Assembly (NCBI RefSeq): GCF_036785885.1
Contig: NC_092312.1
Span: 13,906,001-13,970,000 of the forward strand
Reading direction: 5' to 3'
DNA length: 64,000 nt
From: Coffea arabica
Lineage: Eukaryota > Streptophyta > Magnoliopsida > Gentianales > Rubiaceae
Positions 1 to 10,297 of the stretch are shown piece after piece. Each line of letters opens with the position of its first letter. Within the stretch, counting starts at the first letter, position 1. A program made the position numbers and the translations under genes. A model generated the notes under the pieces. It was not told the DNA's origin and made no database searches. It saw nothing but the letters and a program-made list of their open reading frames with translations.

Positions 1-117
1 CTCACTCTTTCAAATATAGTCCTATAGGAAGCAAATTGAAAGTGAGTAAAAAAATCTTTGCTTGCTATCTTTTAACTTCATTTGATGACTTGTTGAAGTA
101 TGTTGAAGGGAAGATTT
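1..117. repeat. Left edge of a segmental duplication (partner 29677-29790)
   Basis: This stretch aligns almost base for base with 29677-29790, sharing the phrases ctttcaaatatagtcc and cttcatttgatgac. The alignment breaks at about 117, where a 2.1-kb insertion begins, and resumes at about 2205. The duplication may extend past the left window edge. I see no gene in it. Confidence 0.85.
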
Positions 118-241
118 TTTTTTTTATCACAATGATAATATTCTTATAAACTAATCTATTCTATTTTATAAGGAGGGAAGTCTAAAGAGGCTGTATAAGG
201 AATTAACAAGTATACAGATCCGACTAAACTAAAGAAATATT

Positions 242-441
242 TGTTGGGATATCAAGTGTGAATCAATGTCCCACATCGGAAAGAGATGAGTAGAATGAGG
301 AAAATATAAGTGGGAATGATCCATAGATCCAATGCCTTAGGGTTTTGGGTTGGATGTGGTGTCAAGCCCATGGTTGTGGTTCTCATTCTAGCTCATGGTT
401 AAATTCTCCCCGAGTTTGGCTCTCTCAGAGCCCAACTTGGT
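242..441 (+). mobile_element. Possible fragment of a second LTR
   Basis: The stretch opens with TGTTGGGATATC and contains tcccacatcggaa, a phrase often met near the start of plant Copia-type LTRs. It directly precedes the first repeat of the short LTR element but has no counterpart in that element's 3' LTR. It could be the head of another LTR joined by recombination, or a longer version of the 5' LTR. No coding content is visible. Confidence 0.35.
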
Positions 442-931
442 AGATTTCTTGTTTTGTGTGGAAGTAACTAGTTTTCTAATTGGTTTTAGTTACTTGAATT
501 AGTAGTCAAGTAAAGCCATATTTAGCTAAATGCTATTTTCTACTCTATATGAGTTTAGGAAATAGTATTGGTTTCCTATTGTTATTTGATTTTTTGCCAG
601 TAATGTTCTCTATAAATAGGTGGGTTGGCATACTACACAAAGGGAGATACAAGGGCAAGATGTAGCCTTATACCTAGGGTGTGAGAGAGGGTTTTTGGGA
701 GATGAGAGATGGTATACAAGGGTTGGGTTTGGGTTCAAGTTGTATTCTTGCATAGGATTTTCCTCTCATAATAAAGAACGTATTTCTCTCCGTGGATGTA
801 GGCTCAATGGTGGAGCCGAACCACGTTAAATATTGTGTGTCGTTTATCTTTCATGCTTGTGGCTTGTTTCTCATAAATTGTTGTGCACTTGATGTCTCAA
901 TAGTTGTTTGTTCCGTGTCTGGATCCTAACA
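442..931 (+). repeat. 5' LTR (truncated or chimeric head)
   Basis: About 490 bp are nearly identical to 1617-2108. The repeat ends in ggatcctaaca, followed at once by a primer binding site. A TATA-like tctataaatagg lies near 611 and a polyadenylation-like aataaag near 769, as expected for an LTR. The first 30 bp present in the 3' LTR (from TGTTAGGAAATTGG) are absent here, so the head was lost or exchanged. Confidence 0.8.
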
Positions 932-1587
932 AGTGGTATCAGAGCCTAGTTGCGAGACTGGGCAATAGAGCAAAGTTCGTGGTTGGATCCTAGTTAACTA
1001 TTGAGATCAAGTGAATTGGTAGCTGTTACTAATTGAACAATTTAATGAGTGATATCCTTATTTCAATGGCTTGGCAAAAAGCATTGATGGTGAAGGATAG
1101 GAAGTCGAAAAGCTTGAAGATACTTGACGGTGAATCTAGGCAGGTGATTCAAGGGTCAAGGAAAAGGTGGAGTCCAATGCTGATTTTAGATGTGAATCGG
1201 TGGAGAATTTCTCACACCTCCAACGGCTGATACTTCATCCCGGTGGAGTCTTGGAAACCACACGTGGCAAGACAGTCCTGATGATGGGAAGAAGTATGGT
1301 GATTTTATCACTTGGTTGTCTCAATGGTTAGGGTTAGAGCTCATAGAAGGGGATTCCGGATTGCAAGTGGTGGTGAGAAGAAATCCTGCAAAGGGAGATG
1401 GTGAATTGAGACACCTTCTCGCGAGTTAATAGGAGGTTAAACTTGGGGGCAACTACACATGTTTATTTGCCGATTGAATCAATTTGGTATCAGGACTGTA
1501 TTGATTCGAGTGTGTAGTTTGGTACCATATTATTTGGTAGTTGAAGGCAAATGGTTGCTAAAAAAAATTTTCGCCAAGGTGGAGATT
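932..1587 (+). mobile_element. Internal region of a short non-autonomous LTR retrotransposon
   Basis: Only about 656 bp lie between the two LTRs, far too little for gag-pol. No reverse transcriptase, integrase or protease motif is visible. The region ends with the purine-rich caaggtggagatt (1575-1587), a typical polypurine tract just before the 3' LTR. Short open frames in it (for example from 1042) resemble nothing I recognise. The element would need proteins from a related autonomous copy to move. Confidence 0.75.
934..945 (+). other. Primer binding site of the LTR element
   Basis: TGGTATCAGAGC begins two bases after the 5' LTR. This is the standard primer site complementary to the 3' end of plant initiator-methionine tRNA, and it fixes both the end of the 5' LTR and the plus orientation of the element. 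Confidence 0.9.
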
Positions 1588-2108
1588 TGTTAGGAAATTG
1601 GCTTAATTTCTTTTAGGTAGATTTCTTGTTTTCTGTGGAAGTAACTAGTTTCCTAATTGGTTTTAGTTACTTGAAGTAGTAGTCAAGTAAAGCCTTATTT
1701 AGCTAGATGCTATTTTCTACTCTATATGAGTTTAGGAAATAGTATTCGTTTCCTATTGTTATTCGATTGTTTGGCAGTAATGTTCTCTATAAATAGGTGG
1801 GTTGGCATACTACACGAAAGGAGACACAAGGGCAAGATGTAGCCTTATACCTGGTATGTGAGAGAGGGTTTTTGGGAGATGAGAGATGGTATACAAGGGT
1901 TGGGCTTGGGTTCAAGTTGTATTCTTATATAGAATTTTCCTCTCATAATAAAGAACGTGTTTCTCTCCGTGGATGTAGGCTCAATGGTGGAGTCGAACCA
2001 CGTTAAATATTGTGTATCGTTTATCTTTCATGCTTGTGGTTTGTTTCTCATAAATTGTTGTGCACTTGATGTCTCAATAGTTGTTTGTTCCGCGTCTGGA
2101 TCCTAATA
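1588..2108 (+). repeat. 3' LTR
   Basis: The repeat starts with TGTTAGG directly after the polypurine tract and ends with cctaata, where the 5' LTR ends cctaaca. It is about 520 bp and nearly identical to 442-931, with scattered substitutions, so the insertion is neither very recent nor ancient. Confidence 0.85.
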
Positions 2109-3098
2109 ATATTCTAGCACTTTTTTTGGATTTTTTTCACTACAACCCAAAGAGGGACTTAATTCCTTTTTAGTGGCTACTAATCCAAAGTTCAGTGGTT
2201 ATGTTGATGGGAAGATGTCTTTCAATTTACACAAAATTAACAAAGAAAACAAGAAAGAAGAAAATTCCCGTCATCACAAGATGACTTCAAATAAAGCAAG
2301 AAATATAGACACTTATATAAACTATAAATGAGTTGCTCTATACTCTCTAATTTTGGAAAATAAGTCGATCTCACTTCTCAAATCTTAAATAGGCAGTATG
2401 GATTAAATGATCTTCATATATATCTTATAGACTTTCACCACAAGGATTTCCGACCATTTGTAATTTCAATTATTTGAGATAATTTGTACAAAAAGGAAGA
2501 CCAACGATTAATAGAGCTACTATATTAAAATGCAATACTCTATCCAAGAGAATTCGCATCTAAATCAATTAAAGAGCATTGTCCAAAATAATTGAACGAA
2601 AGTTATAAAAAGTGGATCAACTATAGCCATATGCAAAAATCTAATAACATTTGACGAGTAAATTTTTAAAAGCTTTTCTTAAAGCACAAGCTTGGGGAGG
2701 AGGCGAGGCAGAAGGCAATGAGTCATTTTCCCAAAATTATAGGGCAGAGAGATAAGGAATTCAAAAGCATTTCTCAAAATTTATAGGGGATCAAAGTTCA
2801 AAACTACAACCCATGCCACCCCCTCTCTTGCAATTTCTAATTTGCACTAACTCCACTCTGTATCCTTAATGTTTTTATCAATTCAATTTTTACCTTTCTA
2901 TTTTTTTGGTGCAACTTCACACCCAATAGTATTATTATACTCTTACTTTGCAAATTATATTTGCACACGTATGTCTTCATGACCTAACTCAATTTGGTGA
3001 CAACATTAATCAGGATGTCGCGAGATCCTTAGTTTGATTCTCAAATTTTCCTTTTTTATTTTTTATCCTTGTAAGGTTTAGAGTCTTTCTTGAACCAA

Positions 3099-3135
<37 letters not shown>

Positions 3136-3136
3136 T
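3099..3136. repeat. (AAT)n microsatellite
   Basis: About twelve AAT or ATA units are uninterrupted here. The same tract sits at the homologous place in the duplicate, 31027-31063, with slightly different length, so it predates the duplication. Confidence 0.9.
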
Positions 3137-3749
3137 CAAATAACATAAAATTGTATGCTAACTAATTCACAATCTAAAGTTACTAACCCATCCCAATCTT
3201 TCACACTATTAAGAGAGGTACGGAAGCTTAGGATTACGCACATCCCAACAGCTCTCCTTTATCATTAAAAAAATGGAGTGAGTTGACCTTACTAGGAAAA
3301 AAAAATAAAGCTACTCTCCTTTGTCAATGAAGAAAATTATTGTACATCCACGTATTAATTTCGCCTATTTCTATTAAGAGTGCCAAGAAATGAGGTAACA
3401 TGGGACGTTTTGCCAACTCAAGGATGCAAATTAAGTCTTGAACATGCAAAATGAGAATGGATGGTCATTACTTAGAATAAAGTAGTTCTTGATTAGATTA
3501 TTCATCGAAAGGAGACAATAATATCAAGGATGCAAAGTCTGAGATAGTGATAGCATTCACCGACCGTGCCACAAAGGGGCTGGGAAAGAAGGGGACGGGC
3601 AGGGCATGGTGTCCTTGCTTAAGAAAACATGAGTGATGGAGATTGAACTTCTAGAACAAAGATATTTGTACTAATTTTACCCAAAAAAAAAAGAAGCTAT
3701 AATGTCCATCTATTCTTTATCACATTCATGTCGATATAATATATATATG

Positions 3750-4190
3750 CTAGCTTATTGAAAAGTCCGATTCCAAGTCCAAGTCTGCACAACGATTACG
3801 CTTCATGTATTCAATAATTGGGGTCCCAAGTCTTGTTCGAAAGTGAATTGCGGACTTTATCTCAGCCACAATGTAGCAGATACAGCAAATTAGCTTGATT
3901 TCTAGGGCAACTTTCTGGGACAACTCAGAGTGACCTGACTCCGGGGCAATGTCTCGATATGGAACAAAAGGCCAAGACTTGAGAGAAAGTTCTGATTCCA
4001 CAAACTTGGACCGAAAAAAAAAAACACACACAGCTGAATAAGAGCATTGAAGAAATCAATGGCTAAAGTATTCATGGCAACCGTTACACAACGGATCAGC
4101 AGTGACGCCTCACCTTACCAACCTGTCTTTAGTATCCAATCGATATTTCTACACATAACTCATACGATAAAGGCAGCTCATAACAATTTC
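3750..4190 (-). pseudogene. LINE relic, zinc-binding tail of a reverse transcriptase (zf-RVT type), copy 1
   Basis: On the minus strand the translation contains a degraded KDRLVR..GVTADPLC, which resembles the conserved KDRLxRWGI..D..CPLC of the zf-RVT domain of plant L1-type LINEs. About 100 residues further on, KLICCICYIVAEIKSAIHF fits the usual tail pattern of that domain. Stop codons and frameshifts break it. The same relic, better preserved, lies at 31690-32030, so it was already dead before the duplication. No upstream reverse transcriptase is visible. Confidence 0.5.
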
Positions 4191-5099
4191 ATGGCAGTTT
4201 AACGAAAAAAAGACACCATCCCATTCCTTTCTTCTTCCCATCGGCAGTTTAATTCCATTGAACTTCACTAAAAATTGAAGAGAACTTGGCCTGTAAAATA
4301 CTACCAAACTGCCTCACTATAGTACGGCCAAATTTTTGCAACAGAGGTCCATGAGGGTGCCATTAATTTTCGAACTGTATAAAAGTGGAGTCTCCATTGC
4401 CAATCACTGACACAATATAATCTGGTATGTATTAAACGTGTCTTAGTTCCACTTTTTCTTTTTCTTTTTTTCCAAAATCAGGAATAGTCAGTAGTATTTG
4501 GTATTGCCTAGAACCCAGAACCTCGTCCATAAAGTTTCAGAAGTTTGATAGGAAGTTGTATCGTCACATAGAAACTCTCGTATACCCTTTCATGTTTTCT
4601 ATCATACGAGGAACACATTGCGGGAAACCTTCTTTAATCAACCAATGCATTTTTTGGGTGTGTTTTTTTCACTAATCTGAGGAAGGTTTCAGAAGCGTTG
4701 CTAATTGTAAATCTTTGAAAAAAATTATCTAATCCTTTTAACTCGAATATGTTGAATATCTATCCATTTATTCCAAATGGAATGCCATGTGGATTTGCAG
4801 TTAAAATGAAACTGAATGCCCTGGTAACATACTAAAATTGTTTTGGTGTCAATATAAACATGGAAAAATGGCGCGTATCATCCTTCACATTGTAGTTAAA
4901 AGTTTCTTTTGTCCTTCACTTTTAAAATGAAATAAATTAATCAGTCACATTCTAAAAGGGAAGCAAATTAGTCTAAAAATGACAATTACATATAGATCTT
5001 AGGGGTAAAATTAGAATATTATTTTAATTTCTTCCAAGTCTAACTACACCTGATATGCAATGAATGTTCATGTATAATATATAGATGTGTATTGTCGGA

Positions 5100-5400
5100 T
5101 TTAGTTATGATGAGAACAAACTTTAATTTTGAGGTACCCGAGAAAGTTTCGTGTTGATGTTTCATCTTCACGAGTGATGCCACAACATCTTTCATATTAA
5201 TCCGTTCTTCTGGGCATTGAAACACACTTAATTAGATGTTCATCTTCTGGCTTGAGCAAGTTGGCATCCACAACCTAACTGCTCCTTTAGGCAGAGAGTC
5301 TTCTACCCAACACTACTTTTGGCTGAAATCTTCTTTGAACATTTGACCACTCGGCTTCATTCTTGTAAATGTTCCATCAACATTATGCCAAAAGTATGCA
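5100..5400 (-). pseudogene. Relic of the last exon of a subfamily XII LRR receptor kinase, copy 1
   Basis: The minus strand reads CPEERINMKDVVASLVKMK, close to CPRDRTNMKDVVAVLQKIK at the C terminus of the intact kinase at 17609-22204. Plus-strand 5227-5400 also aligns with 17760-17930. Insertions and frame breaks remove any long frame, and no LRR or other kinase exon is attached. A shorter version stands at 32525-32705. These relics show that this locus once carried further receptor-kinase copies. Confidence 0.75.
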
Positions 5401-5798
5401 CATACTTAGAGCAAAATGTTGCCCGAAAGTCCAATTAATTGTTTCAGAATGACGGATGTTGTTTCAAGCTATTTACAGATCACCAACTGAAAATCTTACT
5501 CATAGGGCTGAACATTCTTTTTTATTTTATCTTTAAGGATATTGAGCTTAGCCCTACATATTGATTCCAATTTCACCTGTGTAATAAGAACTTACATTTA
5601 GAACTTATGTTACGTGTATGTATGTGTTAAACAACTACAGTTGCTTGTGTGACGATTGTTTTAAATTCTAATGACTGACTTAAGTCCATTTTATATGGAT
5701 TGTATAAAGTATTAGTTACACAACTGGAGGAGAAAACAAAAGGAAAAAGGAAAAAAAAAAAAAGAATTGCTAACCTCTATTATTTGTTATCTAAATTC

Positions 5799-5906
5799 TT
5801 TTTTTTTTTTTGGTTGCCCGCCCGGTATCCGAAGCTTTGCCAGGACTAATCCGGACCCGACCCGCGTCGCGCACCTGGCTATAGTGGGTGAGTCTCCCAG
5901 CAGAGG
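5799..5906 (-). mobile_element. GC-rich SINE-like retroposon insertion
   Basis: A strongly GC-rich stretch of about 95 bp stands out in AT-rich surroundings. On the minus strand it ends in a run of about 13 A. The 7-bp motif taaattc occurs directly on both sides (5792-5798 and 5907-5913) as a target duplication. The homologous place in the duplicate block (near 33950) lacks the GC-rich sequence. Its minus-strand phrase ggattagtcc followed by cggatacc recalls a plant SINE or MITE consensus, but no pol III box is certain. Confidence 0.55.
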
Positions 5907-6836
5907 TAAATTCACTTATACAAAGAATACCACAAAAATATAAATGCGTTATTAAAACTTGTAAATCTGTTACTGCATTAGCTATTAAGCATCATAAGCA
6001 ATTCATGCAAGTTGAAGTTATAATTTTTTAAAACTCTTTATATCTATGTTTGCTTAAAAGGAAGCTTTGTGCATCATAATATTTGGAGGGAAGGAGTGTA
6101 AATGCGAGGTTTTGGGTTCAAGTCCTTCCACTTATTAAAAAAAAACAGAGAGAGAGAGAGAGAGAGTTGCAATCACCTTATAAAATCTGCATTGATTGGC
6201 AAATAAAAGTTCTTCAAACTTATGTTTATCGCATTCTACAATATCACCTTATATAATCTGCATTGATTTGCAACTAAAAGTTCTTCGAACTTATCTTTAT
6301 CTTGTTCTACAAGATCGAAAACTGTGGATTTTTTTTTTTTGTATATGACAAATATTAATATTCCAAAAGACAACTAATTCAATTGACAATTAATTTCGAT
6401 TTTTTTCTCAAATTCTTTAGAATAAGAAAAGAAAGAAACAACTTTAAAATTTGTAAGATTGATAAGTTCACAATTAATATTCTTATGCTCTTTACCCTGC
6501 AGCAATAAGCAAAAGAATCGCTCTTTTTTTCTTTTAGTGAAAGTAACATATTTTGTATTAAAACTGTTGGAATGAGTTAAAAATATGCCTTAACTTATAA
6601 ATTAGATTGCAACGAATGATGTACTTAAAAAAGCCAAGATCTATTGGGTATAAAAACTTTTGAAAATGAATTATTTTCGAGAAAGGTTATTATTGGTATC
6701 AAACCAATAGTGATTCATACAAGTCTAATCTTCTAATTGATAATTAGGCCAAAGAGAAAACTTTAATTCAATTAATTTTTTGTTATTTTCATCAAGATTT
6801 TTCTTTTTATCAAAACTATTGAGTGTTTTTGGATAT

Positions 6837-7330
6837 TAGATTATTTGGGACAGTTTTTTGAAAAAAAAAATACAGTAGCACTCTTTTGATTTGATGTATG
6901 TGAAATAAAAATGTGATTAAAAAATGTGTTGATGATGTAAGTAAATAAATTTTAAAAAATAATTCAGTATCCAAAAAAACCATTAATGTTTTCATGTTGT
7001 GATAAATCGAATACTATATAAAATAGCATTTATCTATAAACATAAAAGGATTTGCTAGGGAGTAAGAAGCCCTTTCCCAGAATTTTTTTTTTTTTTTTGT
7101 GGAGGGGGAGGGTCTATGGGAATTTTGAACTTCCTTCCCAAAAAATAAAGTATTTGCCTTTCTTGTGCTACTTTCGCCCATTATAATATTTAATGGAAAA
7201 AAAGTTGGTCTTGTGTTGATTGCATTTTTTAGGAATTTTATAGGGAAAAAAACTATAGCAGTGTAATGTGTGTAAAATAAAAAAGTAATTGAGAAATATG
7301 TTTTGAGAATATTTCAAACATTTTTCATCA
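6837..7330. mobile_element. Two degraded copies of the window's main MITE family
   Basis: At about 6837-6985 and 7203-7330 the core phrases of the Tourist-like MITE family can be seen: a tggat start, acagtagcactcttttgattt, and gtgaaataaaaa. They are more diverged than the copies at 30494-30875 and are shared with the duplicate block (34815-34980, 35185-35320), so they inserted before the duplication. Confidence 0.55.
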
Positions 7331-8199
7331 AAAACTCACAATCTAGACAAGTTCATGTATGTTTTTCCATTCCGTTGAAACAAAACCCAAAGTAAAATGC
7401 AGTTCTCTACCTAAGTTATTTTCATATTCTTAGGCTGTCAACTGCTCAAGCAAAAAAGTATGCAGAAATGGGATTGGAGACCAAAATTTGAGTTATAAAT
7501 TATTTTAGGGACCCAAATGCATCATTGTTTATGCGAGTAACTAAAGAATGATTGGTCGTAAATGTGAGGGCCTATTTGTGCAACTTTTCTTCTGTTTTGT
7601 TCTCTCATAGCATGTAATCATGGTATAACACCATGCTTGACTCGTTTTATAAGATTAATCTCATTTTAGCTCTTTATAAGTAGCTATACATTTTAATTAA
7701 ACACGCTAAAAGTGAAAAAAAAAAAGGTTTCTTCTTAAGAAAAAAAAATTGTATTGAATAAAGTATAATGCTTCAATTGAGCCCAGTTGGGCTTTACTGG
7801 TAATATACTTAACTTGAACTCAACTATTTAATGAAAAATAATTATACTTTATTTTGAATTAAAGTTTGCCGAGTTATGTACAATTAGTAAGATTTTGTTT
7901 TCAAAATTTAACTATATTTCAAGAAATGTGTTTTTTTTCTACTTTTTTTTGTCTTAATATGATATTTACTTAATTCTAAGTGACTCATTAATTCTCCATT
8001 TTCATTATTGAATATTAGGTACGTTGCAATAATGGCTTACATAAAAAAATTACTATTAATTTTTGTTATGTTACTAAAATTTCAAATATTTAAAAGTGTT
8101 TCCCAACACATTACACGAGTAAACACTCTCACACAAAAAATTCTGCCGAGTTTCAAATCGTCTAGTATATCAGAATTACAACCAACTAGGAATTTACTT

Positions 8200-8830
8200 G
8201 AAGAATACTAGAGGATTTATCCCGGCAATGCTTCAATTTCCTAATAATATTGGGGCGCTTTCACAATTTCCCATTTTCACTCCCGAAGAGAAGCTGTAGG
8301 AGGAGAAACACCAAAAAGAAGAGAGCTGGAATCACATGGGATGCTGCTTGGTTGATGGGGTCCACTGACCTTTCCCTCTCTTTCCTTTCTTCCAACCGAC
8401 AATTATGAGCTTTCAACAATAGCAACAAAAAAACCAATTATATTTCCCAATTTATTCTTCTTTTTTCCTCCTTTCCCTTTTCCGATCTAAAATCATAGTT
8501 AACGATGAGGTAACCATTCCAATTCACATTCTCACTTTTTTTCTCTCTCTCTTTTTTTTTTTTTAATTCCAAAATGTTCAGTCTTGTTTCTTTCCGCTGA
8601 TAATTAGTTACAGAGTCGTGGAGTTTTTTTTTTCTCCTTATTTTTCTTTTTGGATTTAACTTTATAGCAAGTTAAGTCAAGGGTAGCATTCTTCTTGTTT
8701 AGATTTCTTGAATTTTGTTGGAATGATGCAGCTCTTGACTTGGAAAAAAGAACCTATTTTTAGAAACTGATGATTAGTTAAATTTTGGTTCAAATTTGTA
8801 GTTTAAGTTAATTTGGAAAAGGGACGCTAA
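8200..8830 (+). pseudogene. Orphan promoter, leader and exon 1 of the BIN2-like gene
   Basis: This matches 36220-36805, the promoter, pyrimidine-rich leader, first coding exon and start of intron 1 of the SHAGGY-like kinase. The first exon corresponds to 8495-8509, but the start codon reads ATA instead of ATG and the fifth codon is changed. The splice donor gtaacc is kept. No later exon follows; sequence related to the receptor-kinase 3' flank begins instead. If the promoter still works it can make only a non-coding transcript. Confidence 0.8.
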
Positions 8831-9174
8831 CTATATATTCAACAGGCGAAATTTGGGAAGGATACTATTTGACGGAAAGAACTAAAGATTGTCATGAAAC
8901 AGAACTATGCAAATGCAGTTTTTCCTCTGGATGCCTTTCAAATGACAACTAAGAAAATGAACTTGAAACTCGGTACAAACAAATAGATTGACAGAACAAG
9001 ATGTTTAGACGCGAGAAAGAAAACTTTGGCATCTTAATAATATATTATTGATATATCGGCGTACTTAAGGTGGATAATATAACTTATTTTGCTTCATGTT
9101 TCAAATCTTGGCATCATTTTGAGTGGAACAAACTTGATCAGTTGGATTAAGTAAAAGAACGTACTTTCATGCCG

Positions 9175-9930
9175 AGATATTCGGAAAACACTCAATTTGA
9201 CCCACGAAACTGGCTTTGCCCCAGATCGATTCGGTACAATCTCTTTAACTTGCAAATCCAATCTGGAAGTGAACCACTTAATTGATTAGCACTCAAACTC
9301 AAAACTTGAAGATTTTGCAAGTATTTCATTGTGCTCGGAACGGGCCCACTCAGGTGATTTCTTTCTAGAATCAAAATCATCAGTCTGCTCAAATTCCCAA
9401 TTCCATCGGGAATGCTTCCCTTGATTCCGCAACCATATGCATAGAATCTCTCAATAGAAGTTGAGAGATTCCCAACTGACATCGGAAGAAAACCGTGCAG
9501 CGGATTTTCACCAAAACTTAATAGTTTCAGATACTTGCAATTTGATAAGTAACTAATAAAGCTCAATTCTCTCGATGACGGTTCAGTTGTCAAATGGTTT
9601 TCATCGAGATCCAACATTCTTAGAAGTCTTAGGTTTCCAAGAGAGTTTGGAAGTGGGCCGCTGAATCTATTTCCACCCAAGTGTAAAGAAGTAAGCTTAG
9701 ACGCATTTGAGATTGAGGCTGGAATCACTCCATCAAACTCATTCAAAAAGAGATGAAGCCATTCAAGGTTGATCAATCCATAACCCGTGGATGACGGAAG
9801 TCTTCCAGAAAGCGTATTGTTCGCTAGTTCAAGTACTCACAGTGTCGAGATATTGAATATTTGGGCAGGTATGGATCCAGTACTTCAAGATGCTTTAGGC
9901 GGCCAAACTCGTGCGAAATACTACCTAGAG
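9175..9930 (-). pseudogene. LRR receptor kinase (subfamily XII) pseudogene, LRR fragment only
   Basis: A minus-strand frame at 9192-9776 encodes about eight LRRs nearly identical to residues 400-575 of the intact neighbour (for example NCKYLKLLSFGENPLHGFLP). Three lesions show it is dead: an in-frame TGA at 9837-9839, a deletion of about 25 bp near 9867, and loss of everything downstream of FRGS. The fragment was cut off by a deletion that fused it to the gene's 3' flank. No signal peptide, membrane segment or kinase remains. Confidence 0.9.
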
Positions 9931-10072
9931 AGTTACCACGTTTACAAATGTTAGTGCATGCTACGGATTAATTTACTTAAAAGCTTCTTCCTCATTACAA
10001 GGAATTGCGTTTTTTTTTTCAGATAAGATACATTCACAACAACCAAGAGACATTTAAGTTAATAGGGTTTGA

Positions 10073-10263
10073 AGATAATAGAAAGGCAAATTTGCATATA
10101 TAATCAACATGGAATTGTTTTTTCTTTCGGTTACAAACATGATAAAATCTAGAAAAACCATATATATATATATATATAAGATAATAGAAAGGCAAATTTG
10201 CATATATAATCAACATGGAATTGTTTTTTCTTTCGGTTACAAACATGATAAAATCTAGAAAAA

Positions 10264-10296
<33 letters not shown>
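10073..10296. repeat. Tandem duplication of about 106 bp with (AT)n tracts
   Basis: Two adjacent copies begin with agataatagaaagg at 10073 and 10179, and each ends in an AT dinucleotide run (about 9 and 16 units). The paralogous intron at 20277-20440 holds one copy only, so the duplication arose after the two loci separated. Unequal crossing-over or slippage between the AT runs is the likely cause. Confidence 0.9.

Positions 10297-10297
<1 letters not shown>

Larger units (their letters stand above)
118..2204 (-). mobile_element. 2.1-kb insertion, probably a minus-strand retroposon with an LTR element nested in it
   Basis: The duplicate copy near 29780 lacks this whole stretch. A near-identical motif, tatgttgaagggaag on the left (about 99-113) and tatgttgatgggaag on the right (about 2201-2215), flanks it like a target-site duplication of about 15 bp. 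Just inside the left flank is a run of 12-13 T, as expected for the poly(A) tail of a LINE- or SINE-type insertion on the minus strand. Most of the interior is occupied by the LTR element at 442-2108. The class of the outer element is inferred from its ends only; no reverse transcriptase is visible. Confidence 0.55.
2205..5010. repeat. Segmental duplication, block A copy 1 (partner 29790-32520)
   Basis: The order of sequence matches 29790-32520, including the AAT microsatellite, the Z-shaped LINE relic and the phrase tgtcaatataaacatg near the end. Copy 1 lacks the two MITEs present in copy 2. Apart from relics listed separately there is no gene here, and the open frames are short. Confidence 0.85.
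5950..8830. repeat. Segmental duplication, block B copy 1 (partner 33965-36805)
   Basis: This is a long, clearly alignable copy of the region that precedes and includes exon 1 of the BIN2-like kinase gene. Shared landmarks include gcaagttgaagttataatttttt, the phrase aacaattaatttcaatttttt, the T-tract near 7085 and ttcacaatttcccattttcactcc near 8262. The alignment stops at about 8830, inside what is intron 1 of the partner gene. An AG microsatellite lies at 6146-6168. I see no functional gene. Confidence 0.9.

Noticed and set aside
934-945. tRNA-like sequence
   Set aside because: It is the complement of a tRNA 3' end used as the primer site of an LTR element; no cloverleaf is present.
1797-2006. 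Near-identical 69-codon frames at 620-829 and 1797-2006
   Set aside because: They are the two LTRs of one element translated in the same place, and they start with GTG rather than ATG. Conservation comes from the repeat, not from coding.
8008-8211. Frames at 8008-8211 and 36001-36294 shared by both copies
   Set aside because: They start similarly but end differently because of indels, use a non-ATG or poorly placed start, and lie in the BIN2 promoter region. Conservation follows from the duplication.
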